Shown: in pieces, positions 23,937 through 35,760 of the stretch | How the letters are laid out: each line of letters opens with the position of its first letter | How positions within the stretch are numbered: position 1 is the first letter of the stretch | Source: Glossina fuscipes | Taxonomy: Eukaryota; Arthropoda; Insecta; Diptera; Glossinidae | Direction of reading: 5' to 3' | Length of the DNA stretch: 64,000 nt | NCBI RefSeq assembly: GCF_014805625.2 | Contig: NW_023998416.1 | Span: 31,002,068-31,066,067 of the forward strand | The notes under the pieces: model-generated | The model's input: only the letters and a program-made list of their open reading frames with translations | Database searches by the model: none | Told to the model about the DNA's origin: nothing | Position numbers and translations under genes: made by a program

Positions 23937-26110
23937 CTTAAGAATTTAGTGTAAAGAAAATAATTCATAGTAAAGGTTTTATTATATTATATATAAAAAT
24001 ATGGCTATAAGGGAATCTAAAGATAAAATGCTTGCATATACACACATACATGTCAAACTCATATATACGAATAAATATTTATGTACATATATTGTATGCA
24101 TACGTGTATGTGTAAAGTAAAGCTATAACAAACTACGCTCGTATAGTATAACTGCGGGCCATAAGTGATACGTATGATGATGAGATCAATGCCTCGGTTG
24201 GTTTGCTGGTATGGTTACTATTTATGCATGTACTACTAAAGATGTGTATGCATATACATTACATAATACGGTTGCGATATTTTATGTTACTGCTGCTGCC
24301 GTTGCTGTAGTTGTTGCTGCCGTTTTTCAATAGCCATAGTTCCAGCTTCTGTGCGAAGGGTGAAGAGTAAGAGGGTGAACAAATTTACTGCATATGATTA
24401 TAATATTTCACCGTTACTATTATAAATAACAATTCTATTTTCACATACGAACATACATGCACGCACACATTTTTATATACATCATAGAAGCATATATCGT
24501 TTGTCTTGTGCTATGTCTTTCTCTCTATCTCTCTGCTCAAACCTAAGAGAAAATATTTTTTCTATGAAAGCGTGCAAAGTGGGAGAAGTCTTTTATGTTC
24601 TATAAACAAACCAAAGGTAAAAGGATTTGCTAATATTAATGAATTAATTGCTCGTGGAAACTAATATTATTTTATTCCCTTTTTTTAATAAAAAGCTTTA
24701 AAATGATTGCAAATCCTTTGAAGAGTTTTGTGAACACATAAGAATTAAATTGACTATCGATTATCTAAAATTCGTCTTCTGCCGTTATCAGTAGAGAAGA
24801 GATACCTTTTTATGTCTTTCTTTTTTTTGTTGTTTGCCTTTTTTTTTTTTTTTTGGTTGTTTTACTTTTTCACATATACTGTGGGTGACAATCGACCGCA
24901 CATTATGCTTAAAATTGCAGTGATTTACTGTTTTGCCGCTCTCTCACTCTCTCTCCTTTCCTCCTCGCCCCTTTAATATTTTTTTTCTTTTCCAAATTGT
25001 CTTTCTTGCATGTATTTGCCATTGTTATCTTCTTTTTTGGTTCAATTTTGCATAATTTTATGAAAATTACTCTTTTGTTGGTCACTTGTTACAGACGCCA
25101 GGCAAAAGCCTGATGACAGGTGACAACAGATGTCATTGAAATATAGCCTCTCATGTGAAGGCAGCAAAGTTCTTGTAAAATACATTCGATGGGAGTTTGG
25201 TGGCAGCTGGTAAGCAAAGTATTGTTCTGAAAATTATTGCAGTAATTGTGAGATACGTGAGAAAAACTGGAGTTTTTAAGTTTAACATAAAAAAAAAAAA
25301 AGTTATAATCGATTTAAGAGTTAAATCTTTTGATACTCAATGCATCGTTTTTTTTTTTTTTACTCATCTCATAAACAAGCCTCTGAGAACTGCTGAAATT
25401 TAAAGGTAACGAGCTCTCTAAACTTAACTAAAAGAGACTATGCACATTAGCCCAGATCTTTCAATTATAAGTTATCCTGTGTAACTAACTTCTACTATAT
25501 TAGATACAAAAGCACTTTGTTCATGCAAGCGAGAAGTAAGCTACTTAACAGAAATAGTAACTTAATGGAAAGATTCTTTCAGACGGACCGGTAGACTTTT
25601 ACTTTTTAAGTTCTTTTTACATAACAACGTCCTCTCCAGTTTACGTGGTAGCTGTGCTTACACGCATTAAGCGCCTGTTTGGTTGGCTTTTGAATCTACG
25701 TATAACGGTGTAAAAAGAAGAAATTCAGTTTACGCCCGATATTCTAGACAGATAGATAGATCTAAGATTCCAATAGATAAACAACCACAGAGAAGGCTTA
25801 ATTGATTTTGTTGACATTCTAGTGAGAAGATTTTTCATTTTAAATATTTTCCTAATTGTAAACCGCACAAAAAATTAATTTGACTCATTTCTCTCCCTAA
25901 GTTGGCTGTGATAAAATCCGCTATTTTGCTTGCAATGTGTTATTTCAATCAACGCTTAGACTTACCCAAATTGATTATATATTATTACTGCTGTTGTTTT
26001 CTATTATTATTCTTTTTATTCTATTTCTATTAGTCCTCTCGTTAATTTCAAATTAATGTGCCAGTTGAAAAACTAACTTATCACCGATTTAATAACGAAA
26101 AAAGCAAGAA

Positions 26111-26284
<174 letters not shown>

Positions 26285-29027
26285 CTGGAAAGCTTAAGAG
26301 ATTCACTCTTCATGTAAGTGTCAGTTTCACATATGTTCACGCAAAACGAAACCACCCATCCTCTGGAAAAAAAGGTTAGGGAATCTCTTGAATAACTATG
26401 TCTGTGCACTGCAAATGCATATAGCTATATGCTTGGCTGTACCTCTAAGATAGGAATGAAATCGTGGTATGAAGTTATAGTAAAAATTGCGTTTAACCTT
26501 ACAGTCTCTAAAAGAAAGTTTTATTGAATTCTCAATATTTTCATATATTTTGAATATTGTTTTTTTAAATGAAATGTTAGTTCCGTTTTGAAATTATTCC
26601 GAAAAATCCGACTACCGCTCTTTAATTTAACATAAAGATTGTATCAAACTTTTAATAAATATATAAAATATCCCTGAGAGGATTAGTTTTGCTTTGTATA
26701 TTTCAACGCTTATTAATATTATCATCGATCAAAGTTGACAAAATATAAAAAAAAAAAAAATGAATATATTCGAATTAATAACAATTTCTACAAATTGTAT
26801 GCAAATAATATAAATAATTTTCAACCCCTTACTGTACCCTAGAAAATATACAGTAAAACCTTGATCATGATACGTTACTATTCACATCAGCAAAATATGT
26901 ACTTTTATAGCAAGCACGGTCAGACTAAGCTGAAGTCTGTTCTTATGGCAAATACTATTTGATCGTTGCTCTGTGATATTTGCAATGACGCTTCCACTTC
27001 GTTTAAAAAAAAAAAAAATTTGATTAATTGCCTAATAAACATCTTATTCGTATCTGAATATAAAAGCTATCTATCTCATAGAGGTACGTGAAACCACAAA
27101 CACACTTCTTTCTGGTTTATCGTCCTGACTAGATCCTGAATATATATTTTTCCTTATTATTTCTTTTGTTGACTAAGATCTCTTCAAATTCCTGAGGAAG
27201 TTTGCCAGGAACTACCGTTAAGTACTATACGTCGGAATGTTAAGTACACGTGCACTTCAAAAAATTAAGAGATTGCAGAAAAAGCCAAAGACTTTTATCG
27301 TCTTTCACTAAAAACTTCCACCCTCCCAAAAGTAACTCCGAAAGTTACCTTGTATGTAATTTATGTATGTAATTTGAATCGACCTACATATAAAAGTTGG
27401 TTTGGCTCATTTTTGACGACAAGATACCTACAATCTTACGGAGAGTGCATTTTCGATAACCTTACCACATTGCTTGTGTCTATTTTGCTACAGCAATTAT
27501 TCACGGCTTAAGTCCTACAGCTCGCCCGGTAAAGACATAAAGCGACGCACATCACGTAGGCTACGACCCATTTCCTATCCATTTCTCTTCATCACCTGGC
27601 CATCACAGTAATATGCGCACAGGGGACATCTCCTTAGCGATTGATCTAAGCATATATCTACATATGTAGGTTTAGCAACACTTATCGAGATCAGACTCTA
27701 AAGAGCAGCCTTTATAAATTTTCTGAAGAAACCAAGGTTTGACTTTCAAAGTTCTTTCGCCAAATCGCTATGCAACCATCCAGGAGTTTAAAACGTTGTC
27801 TAGCGAAAAACAATTTCTTTTTATATGTCAGGTTTTACTGTCATCATCTAAGCCATGTGCTACATGAAGAAAGAAAATTTTTTATTGATATGAAATGTAT
27901 AGAAAAAAGTCCGAAAAACAAAATCTCGAAAGATGGATCACTTTGCATGACTTCTTAAAAAGTAATCCGCAACGTACGCAGGCATACACTTCCAATATAT
28001 ATAACAAGAAGACTTAGAAAAAAAAAACGTAGAGTGAGAGAAAATTGTGTATAGCAAACTATGATGCGAGAAAAAAACGAATCGATGAGATGGGCTTCAA
28101 GTAGCAGTAGTTATTCAGCTATTGTTTATTATTGACAAATTGATAGAATGAAAGAAAAGTATTGAGTCAGCGTGAAGTGCTTCAGATATATTCAAATATC
28201 AGTGTGTCTATCCATGAAATGCACGGGCGGAACATTTTCAACTCTTCGTCCTCTTCCTCTAAACTTCTCACATGTAACTGATTTGATTGTGTTCACTGAG
28301 TTCAATTGCTTTATAGACTGGGTATACATGTGTTAATTTTGAGAAAGCCATTAAACGGCTGCTCTTTAAAAGCCAATTCATATGGTTCATAGGTCATGAC
28401 ACTGCAGTTTATATTGTCTGGTTTTAAACATATAACATGCAAAGAAAAACATTTCATTTCATTTTACTTTTCTTTCTTTTTTTTTTTTTTCTTTTTTTTT
28501 TTGAAATATTAACGATTGGCATGTCACTCAGTGTGGATTTCCTTTCATCAACTCTCTTGTCAGATAATAGTTTCTATGCTTAATCTTAGAGAACATTACG
28601 CCGCTAAAATAGCAGTCACTTGGAAAAGGCATAAAAAGAGTTTACAAGATTTAAAGAAAAAAAAAAAAAAAAAAAAAATGAAAAAAACTTTAAAAGAAAG
28701 AAGCAAAAAATGAAAAGAAAAGCTATTAATGAATGGCGGATGACAGTGATGATTTGTTCAAAATGGAAATAAGAAAAACGAAAACTTCATTTACAATAAA
28801 AAATTATCAAGGAAAACCGGAAATTGATTTCCATGTAATACTTAATGAAACCGAAATAAGGCTAATAGAGAGACAGAGAGATTGAATGAATGAAAATGTA
28901 GTCAATGAAAGATGAATTCTTAGTCATGGCGCCATGATTGGTTAATCCTTTCGTTGTTAAGGAAAACAAAAATTTTTTTATTTATTTTTTTTTTCATTAA
29001 TATAAATGTATATGTGATCATCTTTTT
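26285..29027. other. Gene-free intergenic DNA
   Basis: No gene or clear repeat element recognised. Contains A-runs at 26749-26760 and 28657-28678. Confidence 0.55.
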
Positions 29028-29566
29028 TATACAAATCCATCATCCAAGGATGCGGGGAATATTCATTTTATCAAAACGTTTGTAAAATCCAAAAGGATGT
29101 TTCAGAGACCACACAAAGTATATATATATACTTGATCAAGGTCAAATTCAGAACCGATTTAAGCACGTCCGTTTGTCCGGTTGTCCGGTTGCGTAATATT
29201 TGTTCTCCTCCCCGCAAAAAGCTATCGACTTTAAATTGGCAGAAATTTTGGAAGTTCCCTGCATTTGGAACAAACCTAAACGCCTAAACGCATTCTGTTC
29301 GCCTGTCCATCTGTCCGTCCACACAACAGTCTAGTATCTGTGATGAAAAACCGATTTGGAAGGGATCTAAACATTTCAAGGACAAGGTCTGCAAAGACCA
29401 AACGGTCAAGAAATACTTTCAGTTCGCAAAAAGACCAAATCAGCCGCGTCCAATCAATATTATACAGCGCGAAAATTGAGCCTTTTTACTTGCTTTACCG
29501 TGTTTAGGATGACGGGGATTGGTATAAAAGATTCGGCCACGAGCGAATGTAGTCTTCTTCACTTCG
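29028..29566 (+). repeat. F1 dispersed repeat, copy c
   Basis: The left end has AAGGATGCGGGGAATATTCATTTTATC in consecutive short blocks. ACACAAAGTATATATATACTTGATCAAGG and the GCACGTCCGTTTGTCC block follow. TTGGCAGAAATTTTGGAAG is shared with the copies at 30170 and 33786. The right end is GGTATAAAAGATTCGGCC followed by ACGAGCGAAT. The order of blocks is the same as in the other F1 copies. Non-coding. Confidence 0.65.
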
Positions 29567-30169
29567 TATATTTAGAGACTTCTTTTAAGAAAGTTTAAAA
29601 TCATTCAATACACACACACACATAAATCATTTTTACTTTTCTCATAGTTAATTCCTTTTATAGGCAGCATTTGAGAATAAGGCAGCGTTTAGTAGAATTT
29701 TCGATAAAATTGCAATGATTAGCCTAAGTACTTTTGCTTATGCAATTATCATCGTTCATTGTAAAATAAATACATCTTTTCAAGCATACATCCGCATTTG
29801 AAGGATTTCTTCCTTTAATATGCGTTCACGAGACTTTAGAGAATTCACTAAACAACACAACAATAGCGAGATAACTCTCGTCAGTCAATTGTATCTTTTA
29901 CATAATTTAAAAAGAAAGAAAATGCTAAAGTGAAACCACAACTTGGGCACGTTTCACTTCTACCATAGTAGAGTAGCATATAAAGTACAAAAATCAGCAT
30001 TACATCATGTATGAGTGTAGATTATTGTATGTTTCATACTTTCTCTAATTCTCTTCAAAAATTCCTTCACAAGTTCTTCTAAAAAACACCGCCTACGATA
30101 GTGCATACAGAAATCTTGCTACGCAAAAATGTCTTTCAGGTGTTGATGTTATTACGTAATTAGGGAAGA
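29567..30169. other. Gene-free spacer between two F1 copies
   Basis: AT-rich, with a short (AC)n tract near 29610. Nothing coding seen. Confidence 0.6.
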
Positions 30170-31028
30170 AGGTTATATTCCGCTGGATCGACTGATTTTT
30201 CTATACCCACTCTCGATCATCTTATCATAATGCTGTCGTTTATTTCCATTTTTGTGATAGCAAAGGTACCCTAGATATAATGACCTTGATACATATTCCA
30301 ATGCAATAGCGTGACCGCATTTAGTTAACGTAGTTAAACTATGTAATAAGAACTTCTAGCAGTAAGTAAAAAGAGTCATTAATAATTACTTGACCGATCG
30401 TTAACGTACATGTAACAAATGAAAGTTAGTGGATTTTTAAAACAACATCGTGCAACGATCTTTCCATTGCAACTTCAACATGATGAGTAAAAGAATATGA
30501 AAAGCTAAACCAATTTAATTTTTGTATTTTATAATAATTAGGGGGCGTGTTCAATTTTTTTTTTTCTTGACAATTAAAGGTCAACGTACCTTCAGATGTA
30601 GAATCTACAAAACAATTTTCAAAAATCTCTCTGATTTACCTCTGGAGTAATAAGTAGAAAAAGTGAAAATATGTGAAAAAGAAAAATTTGAGTATATAAA
30701 TCTTTGCGTGGGCGTGGTTAATTTGTTCTTTTTAAAATAAGTTTGGCAAACTTCAGCCTTCAAACTTTGATGAAATACTTTACGCTTCATTGTGGGCTTG
30801 CCTTTCGCCCAATTCGCCCTTTTTCAAGAACTTCCAATATTTCTGCCAGCAGAGCGTTAAAAACATACATCCACACAAACGCATTGGCAGACAGATGCAC
30901 GGACATGGTTGGTCAGTTCAGCGTTTAACGTTGATCGCGCTTACATATACTTGATAAGATCTCTGAAGATCCTTTTCGGGTGTTGCAAAAGTTATGGTAA
31001 AGTGAGTGTACGTCCCTTCTTCGGTAAT
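30170..31028 (-). repeat. F1 dispersed repeat, copy d (inverted, near full length)
   Basis: Read on the minus strand: GAAGAAGGGACGTACACTCACTTT head near 31028-31000, TTGCAACACCCGAAAAGGATC, a CATGTCCGTGCATCTGTCTG block, TGGCAGAAATATTGGAAGTTC, and a GGGCGAATTGGGCG...GCCCACAATGAAGCG core. The tail at 30170-30225 reads on the plus strand as TATATTCCGCTGGATCGA then CTATACCCACTCTCGATCATC, the counterpart of the tail of the copy at 33786. About 860 bases with insertions relative to that copy. Confidence 0.55.
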
Positions 31029-33785
31029 TAGGCTCTTATTTTTCAAAATGTATTTAAAAGCAGAATTACCAAGAAGTTGTAAGGAACACTCGTTAAAAAT
31101 TTTGCTACAAGAGCTCGTTTAAAACTCCTTGTCCGTCTATCGTACAAACTACTTTTTGTAACATACCAGAAATGTATTAAAAAAAAATTTTTAACCTTTT
31201 TATGGAAAAGTTTACTCTAACTTGATTGTTTAATAAAAATGTTATTTCATTTTCTTATTTATTAAAAAATTTCCAATAAGGAATAAGGAAAATATTTTTT
31301 TTAAACAAATTTTATTTAAAGAACTTCTATATGGCTGTGGTGAAGTCAGTTTAGGTATAGTTATACTTTTATAACTATCGATCATAGTTCACTGCATAGT
31401 TTATATCAAACAAAATGAAAAACATAAGCCATACAAATAATTGTAAGCCGACGTAGTTTGTATCATGTTTGTTTTTATATTTTTCATCGTTCAGCGTAGA
31501 GCAGCATCATCCCATCAATCGAATACAACCCCTTGCCTTTAGTTTGAGATGTTTCGCTGCTACAGAGGTCATACGTTCTTATCTCAATCTATCATATTTC
31601 CGAGATACTTATCCTTTTAGAGAGAAGGAAGATGATTCGTTTATGAATTTATTAAGTTGAAAGAAATTTCTTATGGGTATGGGGACTACGCTCTTTACAA
31701 CTGTTAGCAAACTTCTTTCCTAGCATAAAATGGGAAGACGTAGGTTGATATAATTTTGATTTCGAATCATCAGCCGTTCAGTTACCAGAAATATTTTTTG
31801 GTGAACCTGCTTCTCAACGCTCGGCTAACACAGCCTCACACAACAGCCAGTTTACTAGATCACACTAAGTTTTTCTTAGGCTTCTGACAGAATGAAGTCG
31901 CGCCTTTTTTCCCGGCCCAGCAGTAACAGGTTAACACATGGTAAATGCTGTAAACAAGCGGACTGAGAAAAAAGGCGCCCCCTCGTTGTTTTTAGGCACT
32001 TAGGGCTTTGAGAACGTTTACAAGAAACCCCTTGTTACCGTCATTTTACAAAACTCATCGACAATAATTAGCTGCGATGTCTGCATGTATGTGAATTTAA
32101 ATAAAACCACTTGCGCACTGTTTATTAGCGATGCTACTGACATCTCTTATATTTGGAAACATATCCTTTGCGGCCTGAAATAAACAAATAATGGGGCTAG
32201 CTATAAAATCGTAATATATGTAATTATTAAGTCTGAGGGAGGAAACGTAGTTATCTAAATATAAAAAAGAGAACTTTCACAAATCTTACTAAAGATGAGA
32301 GAGTTTCCCAGGAAACCATTTACATAAAAACGTTATGCCTAAGCGACTAAGCCTGTAAAGGATGTCATTATTTTCTCGCACTTTATTAATGCATTAAAAT
32401 TTGAAAAGTTTGATTCTTTGCTCGACGCTTTTACAATTTTAGAAATAACATAATTCTACGACCTTGTATTATCTTGTAACACATCACTCAATAAGCCTGC
32501 AATACGACCCATATATGACAACACTTTTGGCAGATCCATACGATCTCTAAATAGTACCGATATTCAAAGTTTCATTTACAGCGGTTACAATCGTTCGTGA
32601 CCCCGCTTATGAAATTTTCAAAGCAATGGATAAAAATAAATTTATTTTTTGATAAGGAAACAATAAGATGTCGGCTTCAAGTTACGCGTAAAAATTGATA
32701 TTGAAAATGGACCAAACCGGTCAAGCGACAAGCCCACAGTGCAACGTAAAATGAGAACAACTAGCTTTAAAAAAAAAAAAAAAAATAGGTTTTTAGTCCT
32801 TACTTAAAAACCATAATTGATAGAGAAATAAAAGTTTGCACGTATGGTGTATAACAGATCCTTTTTAAACAGGAAAATCAAAAATGAAACACATTTGTTC
32901 TTGTTATCTAAACTTACATCTTTTAGTGGAATAAACACCACAGAAAAAAAAAAAAAAAAAACGGGTTTAATCTATAGTCCAATGTCATCATAATAATTAA
33001 CGTTTTATATAAACACCTCATAAAACACTTTAACCGCAAGTTATCTAAATATTTAGTGTTTTATTTAAAAGAGAATAAAAAAAAGGAAAACAAAATTATG
33101 ATAAACAAGAACAATTAACATAATTTTATGGAAAATTTTTGTACTAAAATATAAAAAGCTGCTAAACCATGAAGGTGTTTGTTGTTCGCTTAGATATGCA
33201 AAACTTAGCGGCAATTCAAACAACGAATTCCTAAAATAATAACAAACTAACGAAAAAAATATATAAATAACTTAAAAATTTTTAATTTTCGTAAGCGCCA
33301 TCATTTCGCTATCGTTCGGTTACGAAGAAACAATAAACATACAAAAAGGAAAACCTATTGCGACGAGCAGCGAACGAGAGAGATATAAATCATATAAATA
33401 AATTTGTTTAGAAAATCGGGAAAAATATTTGCGATGCAAATAAATGTTGTCGTAACTCTATGGAAAATATATGCGAAATATAGACCTCACAGCATTATTT
33501 ATGCGCAACACACATTAATATCGTCGAGATTATTAGCCTTGCGGTCCAAGCAACAAATGTTTAGCTTGTATTTTAATGATTTTTCTTCTTCATTTTAACC
33601 CTATACATATGCGCGTATATGAGTATATGCGGGAACAATTTCACAATGTATTGTATAATATATCACATCTCATGGATAAATGGTTGTTTAACATCGTCAA
33701 GTTCTTAATGCATTCGAATGTTTTCATTTCGCTGTTAATGCTGAACTTAATTAAAAGAGAGCAATAAATATTAAATAAGAAAATT
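31029..33785. other. Gene-free intergenic DNA
   Basis: AT-rich with A-runs at 32769-32786 and 32945-32960 and one F1 fragment (32650-32790). No coding signal. Confidence 0.55.
32650..32790 (+). repeat. F1 dispersed repeat, copy e (core fragment)
   Basis: GATATTGAAAATGGACC, AAACCGGTCAAGCGACAAGC and CCCACAGTGCAACGTAAAATG match the F1 core of copies d, f, g and i in order. The preceding TGTCGGCTTCAAGTT matches the segment ATCGACTCGAAGTTT before the core in copy g. No ends are recognisable. Confidence 0.5.
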
Positions 33786-34528
33786 GTATTCGGTCGTGAC
33801 CGAGTCTTTTATACCCATCATCGTTACTCTAAAAAATACAAAAAAAGCAAAAAATGCATTTTCATGCTCTGTAGTAGTGAGTGGAGGCGACTGATTTTTT
33901 CTATTTTTAAAATGAACGCTTTCTTGCACAAGCTTATCGGCGTTTGAGGCGTGTCCTTTTAAAAGGTTTAGGTCACCTTCATATTCCATATTTTGCAAAT
34001 TTGTAGGCGATATTTTCCTTTTCGCTAAAAGCAGAATGTTCATCACAGATACTATACGCTATAATATTGGGTAGCTGTGGTCAACTCTTTCCATTTTTGT
34101 ACAGGTGCTACAGCATGGGCCATAGAATATGCGTTCAAATTTTTCTACATTTATCGGCTGGAATTTATAAGTTGTGTCATGATCAAAAAGTCAATTTTTT
34201 ATTTTCTTTTGAAAAACAGAAGTGTTCGCATTTTACGTGATATTGTGGGCGTGCTCGGCGATAGATTTGGGTCATTTTCAATACCGACATGCATGCAGGG
34301 AACTTCCAATGTTTCTGCCAAATTGCAAGTTGATAACTTCATTTTTGCCAGGAGAATGTTTAGAACAGACATTACACAGACGGAGAGGTGATCTAACAGA
34401 CAAACGCGGACAGATTGTCTAAACCAATTTATCATTTGAGGTTGATCCAGATTCTATATGCTTTGTGGGGCCTCTGCAGTTTCCTTCCTTTTTACAAAAT
34501 GAATATACCTCTCATCCTTCGGGGATTG
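33786..34528 (-). repeat. F1 dispersed repeat, copy f (best near-complete copy)
   Basis: The minus-strand head at 34528 is CCCCGAAGGATGAGAGGTAT, then ATTCATTTTGT, then GGCCCCACAAAGCATATAG. Next come a TCTGTCCGCGTTTGTCTG block, TTTGGCAGAAACATTGGAAG and the core ATTGAAAATGACCC...CACGCCCACAATATC. The tail is GATGATGGGTATAAAAGACT and CGGTCACGACCGAAT (plus strand 33790-33825). It aligns with copy a over the core and ACCCAATATTATAG. A 91-codon open frame on the minus strand is not conserved in other copies, so the element is treated as non-coding. Confidence 0.7.
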
Positions 34529-34577
34529 TTTCAAAAAAAAGCAACTAAAGGCATTATAGTCAGGCAAGGCCGGCTAT

Positions 34578-35075
34578 TAGGTACTGTTCACCACTTCACC
34601 TAGTCGTTTTGGTAATAATACATCCAAAAATTACACATTATTCTCATACAAAGACACACTTTTCATGAAAGCCCGCATGGTGGAGGATGCCCGAAACCTC
34701 ACTTGACGTGCTTTAAATTTAGGCAATTTGCTCTGATGAACCAATTTTGACCACGAAATATTGAAAGTAAGATCTTTCTGTCATATAACGGTTCAGTTTT
34801 CGTAGGAATGATTATATGAAAGAGTGTTTCAAAAATTTGCCCCTGCCGAACCAAATTTTTTGTAACCATTTGATAGAACGGCGTTTTAAAATACGGCAAA
34901 AGTGGACCGATTCGAACAGTATTCGTGCTGTGATCAAAGCAAAAGTTCCGAATAGTAGGTTGAACAAAAAAGTACGTGGATGCTCGTTAGATGGACAGAC
35001 AAGCTTGAATCGGAAAGTGGGTCTACTATGAACATTTCTGAGTGTTACATACGTCCGCACAAACTTAATAAGGCA
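34578..35075 (-). repeat. F2 dispersed repeat, copy c
   Basis: On the minus strand the head is AAGTTTGTGCGGACGTATGT and AACACTCAGAAATG near 35070-35030. CTTGTCTGTCCATCTAACGAG follows in the position of the same block in copy a. Near the far end AAAGACACACTTTTC (34650-34664) and TTGACGTGC repeat copy a. It lies 50 bases from F1 copy f in the same orientation. Confidence 0.55.
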
Positions 35076-35464
35076 TAAAGAAGAAACTGTTTTAAAACAT
35101 CAATTAAAACTAATTTATAGTCCCTTTATGGAAAAGGAGGAACGTAAAGGGAAAGCGTATGAATTCTGAAGCAACCAATATAAGATTATTCGCCCACCCA
35201 TCTTCACGGGTGTTAAATTTATTTGTTTACTACATTTTTCTTGTTATCATTATTGCGATTGCCGCACATTAAAATCATTTTGTCTACACTCAAAATAAAC
35301 AAATCGAAATGATGTTTCTATTCAAGGCATTTGTCGTATTCGTCGTCATTCTGGATGATGTTTGTTCGCATTGCTTTATAGATCTTCGCTCTTACAAGAG
35401 ATAACACTATACAAACACGCATAAAACGGTTATTACAACTCTTAAAATTTTCAATAAAAATGTT

Positions 35465-35760
35465 TATACCCTACACCGTTTGTGGTACAAGGGTGTATTA
35501 AGTTGGTGCGGATATATGCAGCATCCAGGAGGGCTTGAGGTAAACTCACTTTTTATGATACCGCTCGTCCGTCTGTCTCTGCTGTTCCCTTGTGTGCAAC
35601 CTATAAATCGCAATTTGTGAGATATTTTGATGATATTTGGTACAGTGAGACATTCTGGATCAAGAACGGACACTTTTCGGATCGGAACAGATATTTATAC
35701 GACCAGTTCTATTTAACGAAGTGATGTAGAGCTTTTGATGTACTATAGTGTCCAGTATAG
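35465..35760 (+). repeat. F2 dispersed repeat, copy d
   Basis: The head TATACCCTACACCG and TTTGTGGTACAAGGGTGTA forms an imperfect palindrome, followed by TTAAGTTGGTGCGGATATATG and CAGCATCCAGGAGG. Downstream come CGCTCGTCCGTCTGTCTC and TGAGATATTTTGATGATATTTGG, the last resembling the GATATTTTGCTGAAATTT segments of copy b. Orientation is opposite to the copy at 34578-35075. The right boundary is approximate. Confidence 0.55.

Larger units (their letters stand above)
18671..26110. other. Gene-free intergenic DNA with microsatellites
   Basis: No gene recognised. The stretch contains several A/T homopolymers (for example 19351-19367, 20218-20230, 23703-23720 and 24838-24854), a (TGAC)n tract, a (GT)n tract, and a GCTGCTGCCG/TTG-rich patch at 24291-24325 that is too short to call coding. 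Confidence 0.55.

Noticed and set aside
33771..34046. 91-codon minus-strand frame in F1 copy f
   Set aside because: The frame is not kept in other F1 copies (copies c, g and j have stops and indels there).
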